This document shows, one piece after another, positions 38,707 to 51,500 of a stretch of DNA of 64,000 nt. The stretch is from Pelecanus crispus (lineage: Eukaryota; Chordata; Aves; Pelecaniformes; Pelecanidae). The stretch covers positions 1,684,001 through 1,748,000 of the forward strand of contig NC_134649.1 in NCBI RefSeq assembly GCF_030463565.1, written 5' to 3'. The notes under the pieces were generated by a model, which was not told where the DNA came from, made no database searches, and saw only the letters and a list, made by a program, of their open reading frames with translations. Within the stretch, counting starts at the first letter, position 1; each line of letters begins with the position of its first letter. The position numbers and the translations under genes are program-made.

Positions 38707-41100
38707 CTCCTGGGCAGCTTCCGCAGGGAGGAGCCGCCACCACCTCCCCTCCGCAGCTCCAGCCATGGGACTCCGAACCCCGCAGCACCGTGGCGGAGCC
38801 GCTAAGGGGAGATGCAGGGGGACAGCCGGTTAATATTTAATTTAGCCCTAAGCCTGTGTGTTTAATTCCGCACATTTAATTCTTCACCGCGTTATTCACG
38901 GTCTACCGCAAGCGCCGCCTCTTCGGTGCAAACCCCACCGGGGGCCGAGCCGGCACGTCCAGCTCCCGCAGCCCAGCGGGGCCCGATCCTGCTCTGCCCG
39001 AGCGGCACACGGAGCAGCTCAGCCCGCGCCGGTGCCCACGGCGGGCTCGGGCTCCCGCTGGGAGCTCTGCCTGTGCTGCCTGCGCTCCGGCAGCAGCGTC
39101 TTCGCAGCAGGTGTTGCTGCAGCCCCGGCCGGCGCTGCTGGGCACGGCCGCAGCGCAAATACCGACACGGAGCAATTCACAAGGTGACAACCGCGGGGTA
39201 CGAATGCAATGGTTTGTTCTGCTGGTTTGAGCTGGTTTTTCCCCGTAAAAGGGAGTTAGCCGTCTGTGAAGTTAGTTGTTGTGAGCTGGAGCTATTCGAA
39301 ACAAAGCCAACCGGTTGTTCCGGACCTTGGGCTAGTTAAAAGCGAAGCGGAGCCGAGCTCATGATGCGCCTGACTCGCAGAACGCCGAAACATCCGCAAC
39401 GCATCCCACGGCTTCGGTGGGCGTTAATGCCACGTGCTGCCGGTGGGACCGGCACGCGAGAGCGGCCCCCCGAGCCCCGCTGGCAGCGGCACCGGCACCG
39501 GCACCGGCAGAGCTCTGGCTTTACAAAAATCGTTGCAAGTAAGAGGGCAGGACGGGTAAAAGCAGGCGGCACTCGCAAGCCGAGCGGGATCCCTGCCTTA
39601 CCCGCTCCTGCCACGGGCAGGGGCTTTGCTATGGGATGGGGTTGCTGCACCAGCGCCCAGAAAAAAAAGAAAAAAAAAAACCAAACCCCCAAATTTAGAA
39701 AATTTTCAATTCATCCAAAAAAAAAAGAAAAAAATTAACATCAACAGCAGCTCTGTCATCACTGTTAGCGCCAGTTGCGTGAGCAGCGAAGCCCCGCTGC
39801 AGCCCCTTAACGCCTTTGGAGACCACCACCCTCTGCCTGCGTTCCGGGACCCTCCGTCCCCCAGCCTGCTCTGCCCCGAGGAGCCGGGGGCTCGTTGTAA
39901 AAAATTTCTTCCTTATATCCAGCGCAGTGGCCTCTGCCCCCCCGGGTCACCCCCGAGCCTGGGAGGTGCCTGCGGAGCTGCTCGGGCTTTGCCCCGGCGT
40001 TTCCCCCCCTCCTCCTGCGTCCCGGCGGAGACCCCCGCGCCCGGAAAGCCCCGGGGGGAGCACCGAGCCTGCATGGAAAACAGGGAGGCCCGGCCAAAAT
40101 CACTACCCCGGCACATCCCAGGCGGCGAGCGGGACCCCTCGGCCCCGGCCGCTGGCACAGCCCAGCTCATGCAATGCATTTCTGGCTCCGGCCTGCCTTA
40201 ATTAATATTTTTAATTACAGAATTAATATGCTGACGCATTCTGGTTGCAGGGCATGCGAGACGGAGGAATGCGCCGGTGCTGACATTGCTGTTAAATTCT
40301 TGGAGGACGCGGGGGTACGGCAGCCCCGGCCGGGAGCGGCTCCGGAAAACCATCAGGGAGGGAAGCGGGTGCCGAGGAGGAGCCGCGTGGTGGGACAGGA
40401 GCCAAACCCTCGCTGGAGCACGAGGAAAAAACCCCCCCCGGCCCTTCCTCGCCATCCCTGGCACCCTCCTCATCGTCGCTTCCCCGAAGCTTCACGCGGG
40501 CACAGCTGGGTACGGCCCCGCGCCGCGCAAGCCGGGCCCAGTGCATTGAGCGCAGCAATACGCCGTATTAATATTTAATTCTCTCTAAGCAGCTCAGCTC
40601 TCCATTAAGCACCCAGCCGCCGGGCGCGCGGGCCCCGGGCAGAGGGAAATGGCATTTACCACCAGCTGCTTCGGCTGACATTTGATCGTTCAAACAAGGC
40701 CCAGGGAAAACAAAAAGCTACAGTGAAATATCGGAGCATTTAATAAGAGCCGGCCAAGCCCTGCAAGCACTTGGGATAAAGAGAGGATTTTAATAAAAAG
40801 GCTTCTTTATGATCAAATTAATGGGTTAGCATTCCCCACCCAAGCGATGCCATTTGGATTTTCTTTTTTTTTTTTCTTTTCCCCCTCCCAGTAACGAGCT
40901 TTGCAAAAAACAAATCTTTGTGGATGCTTCCGCGCACGCGTGGCTGGGGGAGCCAGGAGGTGCTGGGTGCCCGGGGGCGCGGGCTGATTCGGTACCTTGG
41001 AGGGCACCGTGCAAAGAGGGGTTCCATATCCCACCTGGAAAAGCGTGGGGAAGGGAGGAAACGGCCGGCCCGGGGCCAGCACCCGCAGGGTCCCTCCGGG
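38707..41100. other. GC-rich non-coding region
   Basis: No gene recognised. Contains a short CGGCAC tandem near 39485-39510, A-rich tracts near 39660-39735, and a likely CR1 scrap near 39894-39925 (AAAAAATTTCTTCCTTATAT). It borders the G-rich minisatellite. Confidence 0.5.
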
Positions 41101-41108
41101 TGGGCTGG

Positions 41109-42318
41109 GGAGCGGAGCTGGGTGCTGGGGGGGGAGCAGAGTTGGGTGCTGGGGGGAGCAGAGCTGGGTGCAGGGGGGAGCGGAGCTGGGTGCTGGGGGG
41201 GGGAGCAGAGCCGGGTGCTGGGGGGGAGCAGAGCTGGGTGCTGGGGGGGAGCGGAGTTGGGTGCAGGGGGGGAGCGGAGCTGGGTGCTGGGGGGAGCAGA
41301 GCTGGGTGCTGGGGGGGAGCAGAGCCGGGTGCTGGGGGGGAGCGGAGCTGGGTGCTGGGGGGGAGCAGAGTTGGGTGCTGGGGGGAGCGGAGCTGGGTGC
41401 TGGGGGAGCAGAGCTGGGTGCTGGGGGGGAGCAGAGTTGGGTGCAGGGGGGGAGCAGAGCTGGGTGCTGGGGGGGAGCGGAGCTGGGTGCTGGGGGGGAG
41501 CAGAGTTGGGTGCTGGGGGGAGCGGAGCTGGGTGCTGGGGGAGCAGAGCTGGGTGCTGGGGGGGAGCAGAGTTGGGTGCAGGGGGGGAGCAGAGCTGGGT
41601 GCTGGGGGGGAGCGGAGCTGGGTGCTGGGGGGGAGCAGAGTTGGGTGCTGGGGGGAGCGGAGCTGGGTGCTGGGGGGGGGAGCAGAGCCGGGTGCTGGGG
41701 GGGAGCAGAGCTGGGTGCAGGGGGGGAGCAGAGCTGGGTGCTGGGGGAGCAGAGCCGGGTGCTGGGGGGGAGCAGAGCTGGGTGCAGGGGGGGAGCAGAG
41801 CTGGGTGCTGGGGGAGCAGAGCCGGGTGCTGGGGGGGAGCAGAGCTGGGTGCAGGGGGGGAGCAGAGCTGGGTGCTGGGGGAGCAGAGCCGGGTGCTGGG
41901 GGGGAGCGGAGCTGGGTGCAGGGGGGGAAGCAGAGCCGGGTGCTGGGGGGGAGCAGAGCTGGGTGCAGGGGGGAGCGGAGCTGGGTGCTGGGGGAGCAGA
42001 ACCGGGTGCTGGGGGGAGCGGAGCTGGGTGCTGGGGGAGCAGAACCGGGTGCTGGGGGGGAGCAGAGCTGGGTGCTGGGGAAGCAGAGTTGGGTGCAGGG
42101 GGGAGTGGAGCTGGGTGCAGGGGGAGCAGAGCTGGGTGCTGGGGGGGAGCGGAGCTGGGTGCTGGGGGGAGCAGAGTTGGGTGCAGGGGGGAGCGGAGCT
42201 GGGTGCAGGGGGGAGCGGAGCTGGGTGCTGGGGGGGGGAGCAGAGCTGGGTGCTGGGGGAGCAGAGCCGGGTGCAGGGGGGGAGCAGAGCCGGGTGCAGG
42301 GGGGGAGCAGAGCGGGGT
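41109..42318 (+). repeat. 1.2-kb G-rich minisatellite with higher-order structure
   Basis: About 50 copies of a 21-27 bp unit such as GGGGGGAGCAGAGCTGGGTG followed by CTG. Variants differ in C/T (GAGCCGGG, GAGTTGGG), CTG versus CAG, and G-run length 4-9. Blocks of several units recur with periods of about 135 bp (near 41363, 41498, 41633) and about 68 bp (near 41703, 41770, 41838). No stop codon occurs in the unit on either strand, so long open frames on both strands are artefacts. Confidence 0.97.
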
Positions 42319-44680
42319 CCCGCACGGCCCCGCCGTGGGACGCAGCCAGCCCTGGGCACACAGGTGCCCGCCGCGCCCAGGCAGCCCCGAGCCCTCGCAG
42401 CATCCTCAGCGGGCGCCGAAAGCCGGCGCCTGCGCCACGAGGCTCTTCCCGAGCATCCCCAAAGCCTCTTTTTACATCCAGAAAGGTTCGGCCAAGATTT
42501 CGCTCGCAAACGAGCGCCTGGGCCCGGGAACCGTTGCCTGTGCACCATTTGCGTCTCCCGGCACGGGTAGGGAAGCTGCCGCCTCCGTGCATCAGTGCCG
42601 TCCCTCGCGTTTCCTCGTCGGGGTGACGGAAAGCCACTAAAGCAGGATTAATCCATTCCGAAGGGAGCGCCGTCAGACGGCGGCATCGCTTGAGCTCAGG
42701 GAGGCAATCAGCCTGGGCTTATAGAGAGGGAGAACTCTTCAGAGCAGCGTTTCTGCTGGCAGAGGGGGGCCAGGAGGCACGGGGCATGAGGGACGGAGCC
42801 CCAGCGGGATGGCGCAGAAGGGAGGCTGTACGCGGAGCATTTTCCCACCAGCCAATAATCTAGAAAAAAACAAAAAAAAAACCCAGCAGAGAGACACCCC
42901 ACCTTCACCACCACCAAGAGCACGACCTGGCAGCAGCATCTGCACACGCCAAGGGCAAGAGCAGACCCTCAAGCGCCGGAGGCCGGGCCAATTCTCCCGT
43001 TTCAGCCCGCACTTGGCAGCAGCAGCCCGACCTTGCTGTAATGAGCCGTCAAATATTTTTACGCCGCCTCCTTCGGGACAGCAACAGCGAGCCCCCAGCA
43101 GCAGGTGGCCTGCGGCCACCCACGTACGCCCAGCAATGAAGTGCTGTTGGCGCACTCGCGGCACGAGGGTCCACCAACTCCCCGCTCCAAAGGCTTGGTG
43201 ACGCCTCGAAGGGAGCAGTAGCTCCTCTGCCCCGGGGATGAACGGCCTTTCGTGGCAGTGGCAAGGACATGCGTAGGATCTATCTGTCCTGGGGGTGCAG
43301 ACGGACAGACTCCCCTCGCCTGCACCGATTCCGGAGCGTGTGCCGCTCATGGGACGGCTGCTCCGCTCGAGGCCAGCGGTGCGGCGAGGTTTGAGCCCTT
43401 CCAGCCCAAGGCGGGCGCGTGTTTTCTTCTTCTCCGAGACGGGAAACGCATGAGCAGCCATGAGAGCAGCAGCAGAACCCCTCTGGCTCGTTAGCGGTTG
43501 TTACCGCGGCACAAGGCGCTCCGTCCCGTTGCTCTTCGGTTCAACCCAACGAGAGCTACTCGGCGAGTTGCTTAGAGATACAAATTCAACAAGATGAGCT
43601 CTTAAAATATTTACTGTCCTGGAGATTCAAGCCGGTGAGTGCCAGGATGGCTTTCAACATTTGCGCTTCACCGTTGCAACACTCCACCTTGTTTAATAGG
43701 CTGAAACGCCGAGCGCTTGGCATTTAAATAGCTCCTGCCATTTTGGGAAGAGATTAGTCAAGTATAGAAGCAGCTATTTGACATTCAGGAAGTGCAACGC
43801 ATACATGGCAGTTATCAGTCACTGCAGGCAGATGGTAAATGTATCTCCTTTCACCACAAACCGAGCAGCAAACATTCAAATTCATCACCAAGACAACATA
43901 TTTAAATCCACTTCTGTTTTCAATTCCGACGTTTTTAACAAACTGCTAAGTCATGAAAATCAATATTTTCACCCACGCAGTTGGGAGACACTCGTGAAGC
44001 TCTGCCCGGCTGCGGAAGGTTTGCTCTGCGCGTTTCGGTCACGCAAAATTATTCACGACCAAGTCCAACGTGGCATCCTGGGTGCAGGTCACGTTTCCAG
44101 CCAAGGAGGCAGCGACTCTCCATCGACCAGGGAAAGTTAGCTGCGATTTAACAGCACTTCTGCATCAAGGGGGGAAGTGTCACACCAGGCATGGAGTGGC
44201 TGAGGCAAAGGTGAACCTCAGCCCCTGTTTTGGGGGGGCAATTTTGCTCGGACTTGCGCATTTTTAGCTGAAAACAGGAGTTAAGGGACTGGTGCATGTC
44301 TTGCCCCTTACAAGCAGCCTCAGCAGACCACTGTCATCTGCGTTAGGGTATTTTTTAGTGACCAGTTAGTTAAAATTGTTACTTAACAAAAATCGTAAGA
44401 ACTCAAAATGAGAGGTATTTAGCAGAAATAACTCACGTTGGCAATATTCTGCGTGAACTTTACTTGAGCAGACAGAGAATATACACCTGCGGTCCTTGCC
44501 CCAAGTCAGCAAACTCCTAACTGTTGAAGAAAGAACTTTTTCCAACTCGCTTAGAATAAAAACCTAAAATTCCCCAAAAGGAGACATCTCAGAACCGCTA
44601 TGATTGCTCGTCAGGGCTCACCTGCAACCACACGTAGGGCAGAAATACCGACTGGAAGAACGAAAACGCCCCACGTTCGT
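42319..44680. other. intergenic region between the minisatellite and the GLCE 3' end
   Basis: GC-rich to about 43.6 kb, then abruptly AT-rich. No protein-coding similarity, RNA gene or mobile element recognised. Confidence 0.5.
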
Positions 44681-44696
44681 CTTAAGATAAAAAAAA

Positions 44697-44702
44697 TTTA
44701 TT
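44697..44702 (-). terminator. GLCE: candidate GLCE polyadenylation signal
   Basis: AATAAA on the minus strand about 2.9 kb downstream of the GLCE stop, at the point where the AT-rich 3' UTR-like sequence gives way. A long 3' UTR is normal for vertebrate GLCE. Other hexamers, such as one near 44903-44908, may be used as well. Confidence 0.45.
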
Positions 44703-45723
44703 TTACAGTCTTATAAAGCAGCTTTACATTAAGCACAAACGTTGATCCATTTACTTTGTATAGAAACATAGTAGAACCTTTCCCTCTGCAAAAAGTCATG
44801 TCTCGCTGTATATAAAACTAACATGTGCACATTGTGCTTAAACTGCAAAGTCTGTACAGCTTTACAAAGGACTACCCTTTACAAGAGCATCCTGTAAACA
44901 ATTTATTGCATATTTAACACATGGTGTATATCCCACATGTAAAAAAAAAAAAAATGTAGAAAAAATAAAGTACAATTACAAGGTGAATGAAAATAGCAGC
45001 TTTCAGTGAATGTCTTGCACAATGGCCGAGAAAAGCAGCACTGCCACACTTGTACAGTTGTGCTTGTGTGTCACTGGTTTGCATATACCCACGCGCACTA
45101 TGTTTCCAATGAAGTCTACGTACAGGAAGCCTCATGGAAAGATTAAACAGATCTTAGCAGCTAAGACCTTTATCAGTTTGAAGACTGAAAACAAACAAAA
45201 CCCCACTTGAGTGAATTCGATGAAGTTATGGGCGCCAATGTCCAATAATCCTCTTCCACTGCATAACTCAATTAAAAAAAATAAGAGGAGAAACCCCCAC
45301 GCTAAGTCTCTTCGGTTCTACAACCTCTGATGGTGGTTGGTTTAATTTACATGCGTGCTAAGGCCAACAAAAACGCGATGGAGATGCTAAGGATAAGGTG
45401 GTCTGACAGGACCAACGGCGTTGGCATGGCCAACTACGCTTCCGAGCTCACCTATCCAACAGCTGCCGGGCCGACTCTCACGAAGCCCTGAAAAGATCAG
45501 CGACACTGCAATTTTTCAACTGGCGTTAATTAAAAAAACAAAAGAGGAAATTGTGGCCTCCATAAGGCACCGATACCATCTCTTGAGCATTACCCAAAGA
45601 GTGTCTCTAGATTCTCCAAATCCAAAATGGGCAAAAGATGGAGGAAACACGCAGGAGAAAGACGTTTCTGTGTTTGCAGTAAGGACCAGTCGTTCGTAAA
45701 GGAAGCACATTTTTTCCGGGTTT

Positions 45724-45768
45724 TGTGTGTGCGCGCGCGCGCGTGTGTGTGTGTATACACGTGTACGT
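45724..45768. repeat. alternating TG/CG/TA dinucleotide tract
   Basis: About 45 bp of almost perfect purine-pyrimidine alternation (TGTGTGTGCGCGCGCGCG, then GTGTGTGTATACACGTGT), a classic Z-DNA former, within the inferred GLCE 3' UTR. Confidence 0.9.
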
Positions 45769-47572
45769 AAAAAAAAAAAATTCACCTCTGCTACCTTTGG
45801 TATTGAACTCTCTCCTGTGACATCCACTTCTCATATTGATATGATCGTAGCATGCGTTTGCAAAGATCAAGTAATTACAAAGTTGTTGCAAATATCTGCG
45901 AGAAATAGAAAAAGCGTCAAAAAATAGAGAAAAGAAAAAAAAAAATAATCATCAAGATGCATATTGTCCTTGTGCCCAGCCTTTTTGTGATTTCAATGAA
46001 CTTTGTCCTCAGTAGGAACATCTTAAGCTTAACCCCCACCTACACGTACAACATGTAATAGGATCAGTGGAAAAAACCCAAAGCTAATACACGTTCCTGC
46101 CACGCCGGCGTATGTTGGGAGCTTTCGAGTCTGGGACTCTTAGAGCAAACACCAGCATGCCTCAACAGAGCCGAAAACTGGGTATTTGCTACGCTACCAA
46201 ACTACACACCCCTGACCTAACGATGCAATCGGTTGGTTCTACTCTTCTGCATCAACCAGGACTCTACACGCCGAGAAGGCAGGTTAATGGTGGGTGTAAA
46301 GGATTGATAAATAGGGAAAAGAAACCGCCGCGTTTCTTCTGCATTACAACAGTACAGTGAAAGCGTTTGGGTTCGGACACGGGTTCGGTTATTGCACAAA
46401 TACCCTTGCACGCTTGGCAGAGCCACGAAGACAAAGCACACCCAAGAAGCCAGCGCTGGAGATGTAACGACCCCTTACACGATGAGTAAGACAGTAGGCA
46501 GAGGTGAAACTTGGTATTAAAGCACAGGTGGAGCTGGAAAGCCCTCTGGGGTAATTTTAATTTTTAAAATGCTTGATACACTCAAGCAGGTTAAAAATGA
46601 AAATCACCGTAGGAAAATCTTAATTCATTCCAATTGAATTTCCCGTGCGCCACTCAAAACGAGCTCCACGTCACACTCAGGAATTCAAGACAAGTCTCCC
46701 GAAGAATGAAGTTGCCAAAGCTTAAAGAAACCTCTCAGATGTAATTAAAACATACAGTACCAAGCATCAGGCTCCACGACAAGAGATTCCAGCTACCAGG
46801 GAGGAGATGACACCAGCAAATCTGACCGGCGATGGTAAATTTGGCTTTACAAAAGGGGGGTGGCACGGTGGCAGGCTTTGTGAGGTCCGCGAGCCCCACC
46901 GAGTTGCGCTTACGTGACGTGACTTCGAAGGCTGCGTGCTGTCTGCGTGTTTTCCGTCCACACGTCTGTAAAGAAACCATACAGCTAAAGGATCTCCATA
47001 GAGAAAATTGGGAAGGAAAAAAAAAAAAAAAAAAAAAAAGGGTGTATTTTTGACCCCAAGAAAAGAATCCGTATTAAAAAAAAAAAATAAACCTTTAAAA
47101 AGATACACTGTCCACTACCCAGGCTACAAGTAAATACACATTTACGGTGTTACACCACATGATCTGTTACGCTGTTCCAACACATACACATATAACTCCG
47201 TTTTAAAAGAGGCCACAGACTAACTTTTCAGGCAAGTGCTGGATTTTTGAGACCTGTATGGCTTCTGTAAATATTTTCCTACAAAAAGGAAAAAAAAACA
47301 AAACCAAAACCCAACCCAAAAAAAGGTCCCCAAACTCAGGAGCACAAAGGGGTTTTGCTTCGTGCAGACAGTTTCGCTGTGGAGCACTAAGGACAGGTGA
47401 AGTTCCCGAATCCTACCCATCAGACCCAAATATTTTCACACTGGAATGCAATGATTTCAGGAGATCAGTTTTAAGGATCACTTCTTTGAAACGGTCCGTA
47501 CAAAATTTCGGATGGAACCTTTGAGAGTGTACCTCTGCAAGGCAGCAGGACCGAGGGGTTTGGTCGTAAGCT

Positions 47573-48597
47573 CTAGTTGTGCTTTGCCCGGCCGCCTCGC
47601 AGGTAGCTCTTCCACCTCTTGACGAACTCTTTGAAGATGGGGGACTCGTCTATCGTGCTGAGGAGCTGGAGCTGGTTGATGTGGGTGGTGTGATAGTCCC
47701 ATCGCGCCAGGTTGGGAGCGGTGCCGAGCATGAAGTGCCGAAGGTCATAGATGGTCCCTGAGCCGGTGTCGTAGAGGGGAAGCATGGCCTTCAGGGACTC
47801 CATGCCCCGCTCGTAGAGGACCCGCGCCTCCTTCCCCAGCTTCTCCCCAGCCGTTTCTTTTAAGTCATACAGCCCGATTAAGGAGTACATGAAACCGTTG
47901 AGCACGAAGGAGCTGGGCGAGGTCGGGTACTCCTCGTACCAGTCGTGCCGGTTCATGAAGACGGCTTTCACCCCGCGCTGCTCCGACGGCAGCTTGTACG
48001 GCGCCGTCGCCCGCAGAGCCGAGCTGAGGAACGTGTGGTCCTTCGTCAGCAGGTACGCCCGCACCAGCGTCGAGATGGCCTGTCCTTGTGCCATGGCCGA
48101 GTACCAGCCCGGGTCCAAGGACTTAAATCCTTCCCCCAGCTTCCTCGTCACCATGATGGGCCAGCCGCCCCTCTCGTCCTGGTTCCTCACCAGCCAGCTG
48201 CTGGCAGCAAAAAAAGCCGCCATGTGCGCGGTGGCCGAGATGGTGACGTTATCGAGGAAGCCTCTACCCTTGGCTACCAGCCTCACCACTCTCTTGGGCA
48301 TGATTTTGGTCTGCTTCACGGCTTTCGTGTTGGAGAGGCCGACGCCTTTCCGCAGGTCGGTCACCAGGTCCCTGGTGAGGGTGCTCCAGCTAGTCCTGGG
48401 ACCGATGCCGTAGTAGATGTCTCGGTCCTTAAAAGCGATGAGCTGGGTGTTGGAGACGTAGTGCACGGTGAAGAGCTGGTTCTTCTCGGTCGTCTCGAGA
48501 ACCACGGAAATGCTCCCGTTGGTTATGAATTTGAGATCGAAAGAAATAATAAAATCTCGGGTGTTCCCAAGCTGCAGAGATACTCCCTCGGTATTTT
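47573..48597 (-). CDS. GLCE: GLCE terminal coding exon
   Basis: A large last exon of 341 codons including the stop, from [15 protein letters not shown] to GGRAKHN, TAG at 47575-47573. It carries the C-terminal alpha-barrel with the active-site tyrosines and the motifs [34 protein letters not shown] and [12 protein letters not shown]. Acceptor GCTTTGCAG. Confidence 0.97.
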
Positions 48598-51500
48598 CTG
48601 CAAAGCAAACAAAAAGGAAAAGCCTCGTTCAGCGGTAAAGCACTCACTTCTCCAAAACGTTTAAGCTACGAAGCGCAGCGTCCAGAGGTAAGCCCTCTTA
48701 CCAGGCAGGATCCAAAAGCTTTTAGGGCAGCCCATCAATATGCAATCATTCTTTCCGCGCGCTATCATATATTATTTAATTAAGGACAAAAGCAAATCCG
48801 TGAGCGAAGGCCGTCTCCCGCGGCACTGGGGAGAACTCGTTTGCGTCCTCCATTGACACGCCGCGGCGCAGAAGCGCCAGGGGCTCGATCGATGGCTTTA
48901 TCAGAGGCTTCTGGTACCTGATCGATGGAGGAGTGCAACGCACAGCAGCAGCATCGGGGGGAAGGGAAAGGGCCACCAACCGGGGGTCTGACTGCTGCCT
49001 GCAGCTGCCTGCTGGCGGGATGCAGGGCAGGCAGAGCCGGATTTCTCCTCCAGGATGGGGCACAGCAGCCAAGCTGCAAGAACGGAGACGCTGCGTGATT
49101 TTCCTCTTCCATAAGTCAAAAATATAAACCAACAGCCAGCGTTTTGTCCCGAACCGAAAATTTCACTTGGCAGAAAAGACGCCAAAAACGCAGCACTGCT
49201 TGAGCAGTTGCGTTTCTGCATAAAGCTCCGTTTTCAGCAAAAAAAAAAAAAAAAAAAAAAAAAGGTTGGGGGTGCTGAGAAGCAGGTATTTAGGATCACC
49301 CCGGGACTAATATTTCAATCTGTGACTTTTTTTTTTTTTCCCCAACCTGACAGTTCCAAAAAACAGCGTGCTGATTAGTTTAATGGAGGGAAAAATAGAA
49401 AATAATATAGAAAGACTAACGTGTTAGAGTATTTATTAACCTCTCCATTGGCAAAACTCAGTTAATTTAAAAAAAAAATATTAAATAAAGCTCCTAGGCA
49501 ATGCCAGGTAATGAAATCCAGTGTTCTCTCGCAGGCTAGATTCTAAAACGTAAAATCAACTCCTCCCCAAAAAACCTATACTAGAAGATCAAAGGGCTAA
49601 TTAGTTTGTAAGGCTGCGTGCAAATCCTGTAGCGTTGAAGGCACAGAGGGATGATAAACACTTAAAGACAGTCATCTTGAACGAACGGCTTTCCACAGAA
49701 CAGAATTCTCCCGCGCGAGGCAGCCCTTTCCGTGCTGCGCCTACTCGCCGTGTGAAACGCCCTACCGATATTTCTGCGAGCCACCACCGAGTCACGGGCC
49801 GCCTTCCCCGCGTAGCGGGGGCTTCTCCCCGTCTCCCAAACCCACCTACGGCGTTTCGCATCCCGACCGTTTCCACGTCTTGCGCTGTAAGGTGCTATTG
49901 CACGGGACCTGTTATTTCGACTGAATGCCAGGTTTTCCAATCTTTTAAAGTTAAAAGCGTCACTCCTTTGAGTTTTGGAGATCAGCATCTGCTTTGGAAG
50001 AAGAAACCAAGCGCTTTGCGACGCAACATTTTGCTCCTGTGAAGAATCTCATTAAAAAACCCCACTCGCAATTCCTGTCAAGAGAGTTTTATGGTTCCTT
50101 GTAAATAAATGCTTGTGTGATAACGAAGTGAATTATAATAGAAGGGGAAAAAAACCCAGAGTTTTAAGAAGCGAAGGAGAACTAAAGGCTGCCCGTTGTT
50201 TGCACTGCCTTAGCGCCTATAAATCCATTACTTAAGGCCATCTAAGACGAGTGGATGCATACCGTGGCCTTCTAGCCCCACAGATTACTCTGCCATCAAT
50301 AAAGAACGAGGAGAGAATACATAACAGATCTTTTAGCCTTTCCTCTCGCCGTATTTGTCTACTACAAAGACACAAGAGTGTTCGACAATTTTTTCCCTCG
50401 AGACCCAGGCCTAAGGTGCCAACTGAAAATTACTTCATTGTCTTTTTAAGTAATGGACTCATTAATTCTAATGGGTATTGATTGAGGAAAAATACATTAC
50501 GTCCTTATTAATGAGCCTGTCCTAGCACAAAGGAAACTCTTGCATGAAATAATGAATTTCCCTGCTAAGTACGAAACAGAGCACGGTAAATTGAAGAGAC
50601 GGCAACAAAATGCATCTCGCACGTCTGCAGGTGAAGGAGCGCGCCCGTATGCAGCCCCAGATCTTCACCGCCCTCTCCCAGTCCTCTGCAAACGCCTGCG
50701 CAGCACTCAGCCAGAACTAAGATCTCAAATTTTGCAAAAATAGTTGCATCCCAATGAAGAGAGAGATCCCGGGTCCAGCCGGAGAGCCGCGCGTGCTACG
50801 CTTGCTCCAGGCTGAAAATAGACCTTATCTATCATCTGTCAACATCTGCTTATCACACGTCAGCGCTATTTCCCAGGCTTCACAACTGGTTCCTTTTTCT
50901 TTTTTTTTTTTTTTCCCCTTCTATTTTGAGACAGAAGCTGAAAAGCTCAGGAAACGTGACTATAGTTTCTCATTGCCCTCCACGCATACATCCACGCATT
51001 TTTTTCATTAAAATAGCGTTGAAAAAGCAGTGACGGAGAGACAACGGAAGAAAAGGAAAAGCTCCAGAGCTACGGAAACGAGATGACATTCTCAGGTGAG
51101 ATCTTAAGGATGGGAAGTCACGCAGGATACACGAAAACACGTTAATCCCAGCAAGTTAAAGCTCCCCCGATACCATCTGTGCAACGAATGGAGGTGGCTT
51201 AGCTGCCACGCGTGTAGGATAACCCACCTGGAGCAAGGAACTGTTTGACGCTAGTGAACTTGGCTTTATCAGACACCGTGGCCAGAGAACAGCCTTTCGG
51301 CACCGTCCACTCCCCGGACCTGCCGGTTTTCTCCTTCTCTTCGGCCGTTTCGTACACCTCGATGTGAGGTGGTTTCTCCGTCAGGTTTTTACTGTAGTGA
51401 CTTAACCCGTACTGTGCGATCTGGATGGGGTAGAAATAACCTTGAGGTCCCCACTGCGTGGACAACGGCACACCTATGAGAGAAGAAGAAAATGAGCGTT

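Larger units (their letters stand above)
44680..47572 (-). other. GLCE: GLCE 3' UTR (inferred extent)
   Basis: About 2.9 kb of AT-rich sequence with no coding signal directly after the GLCE stop codon, ending near an AATAAA. It includes an alternating purine-pyrimidine tract at 45724-45768 and an A-rich run at 47018-47039. The extent is inferred from composition and the hexamer only. Confidence 0.5.

Noticed and set aside
40818-42640. Four overlapping open frames of 550-600 codons on both strands, proline- or glycine-rich
   Set aside because: They are read through a minisatellite whose unit lacks stop codons in every frame; no splice signals, no protein similarity, and the repeat period is not constant modulo three.
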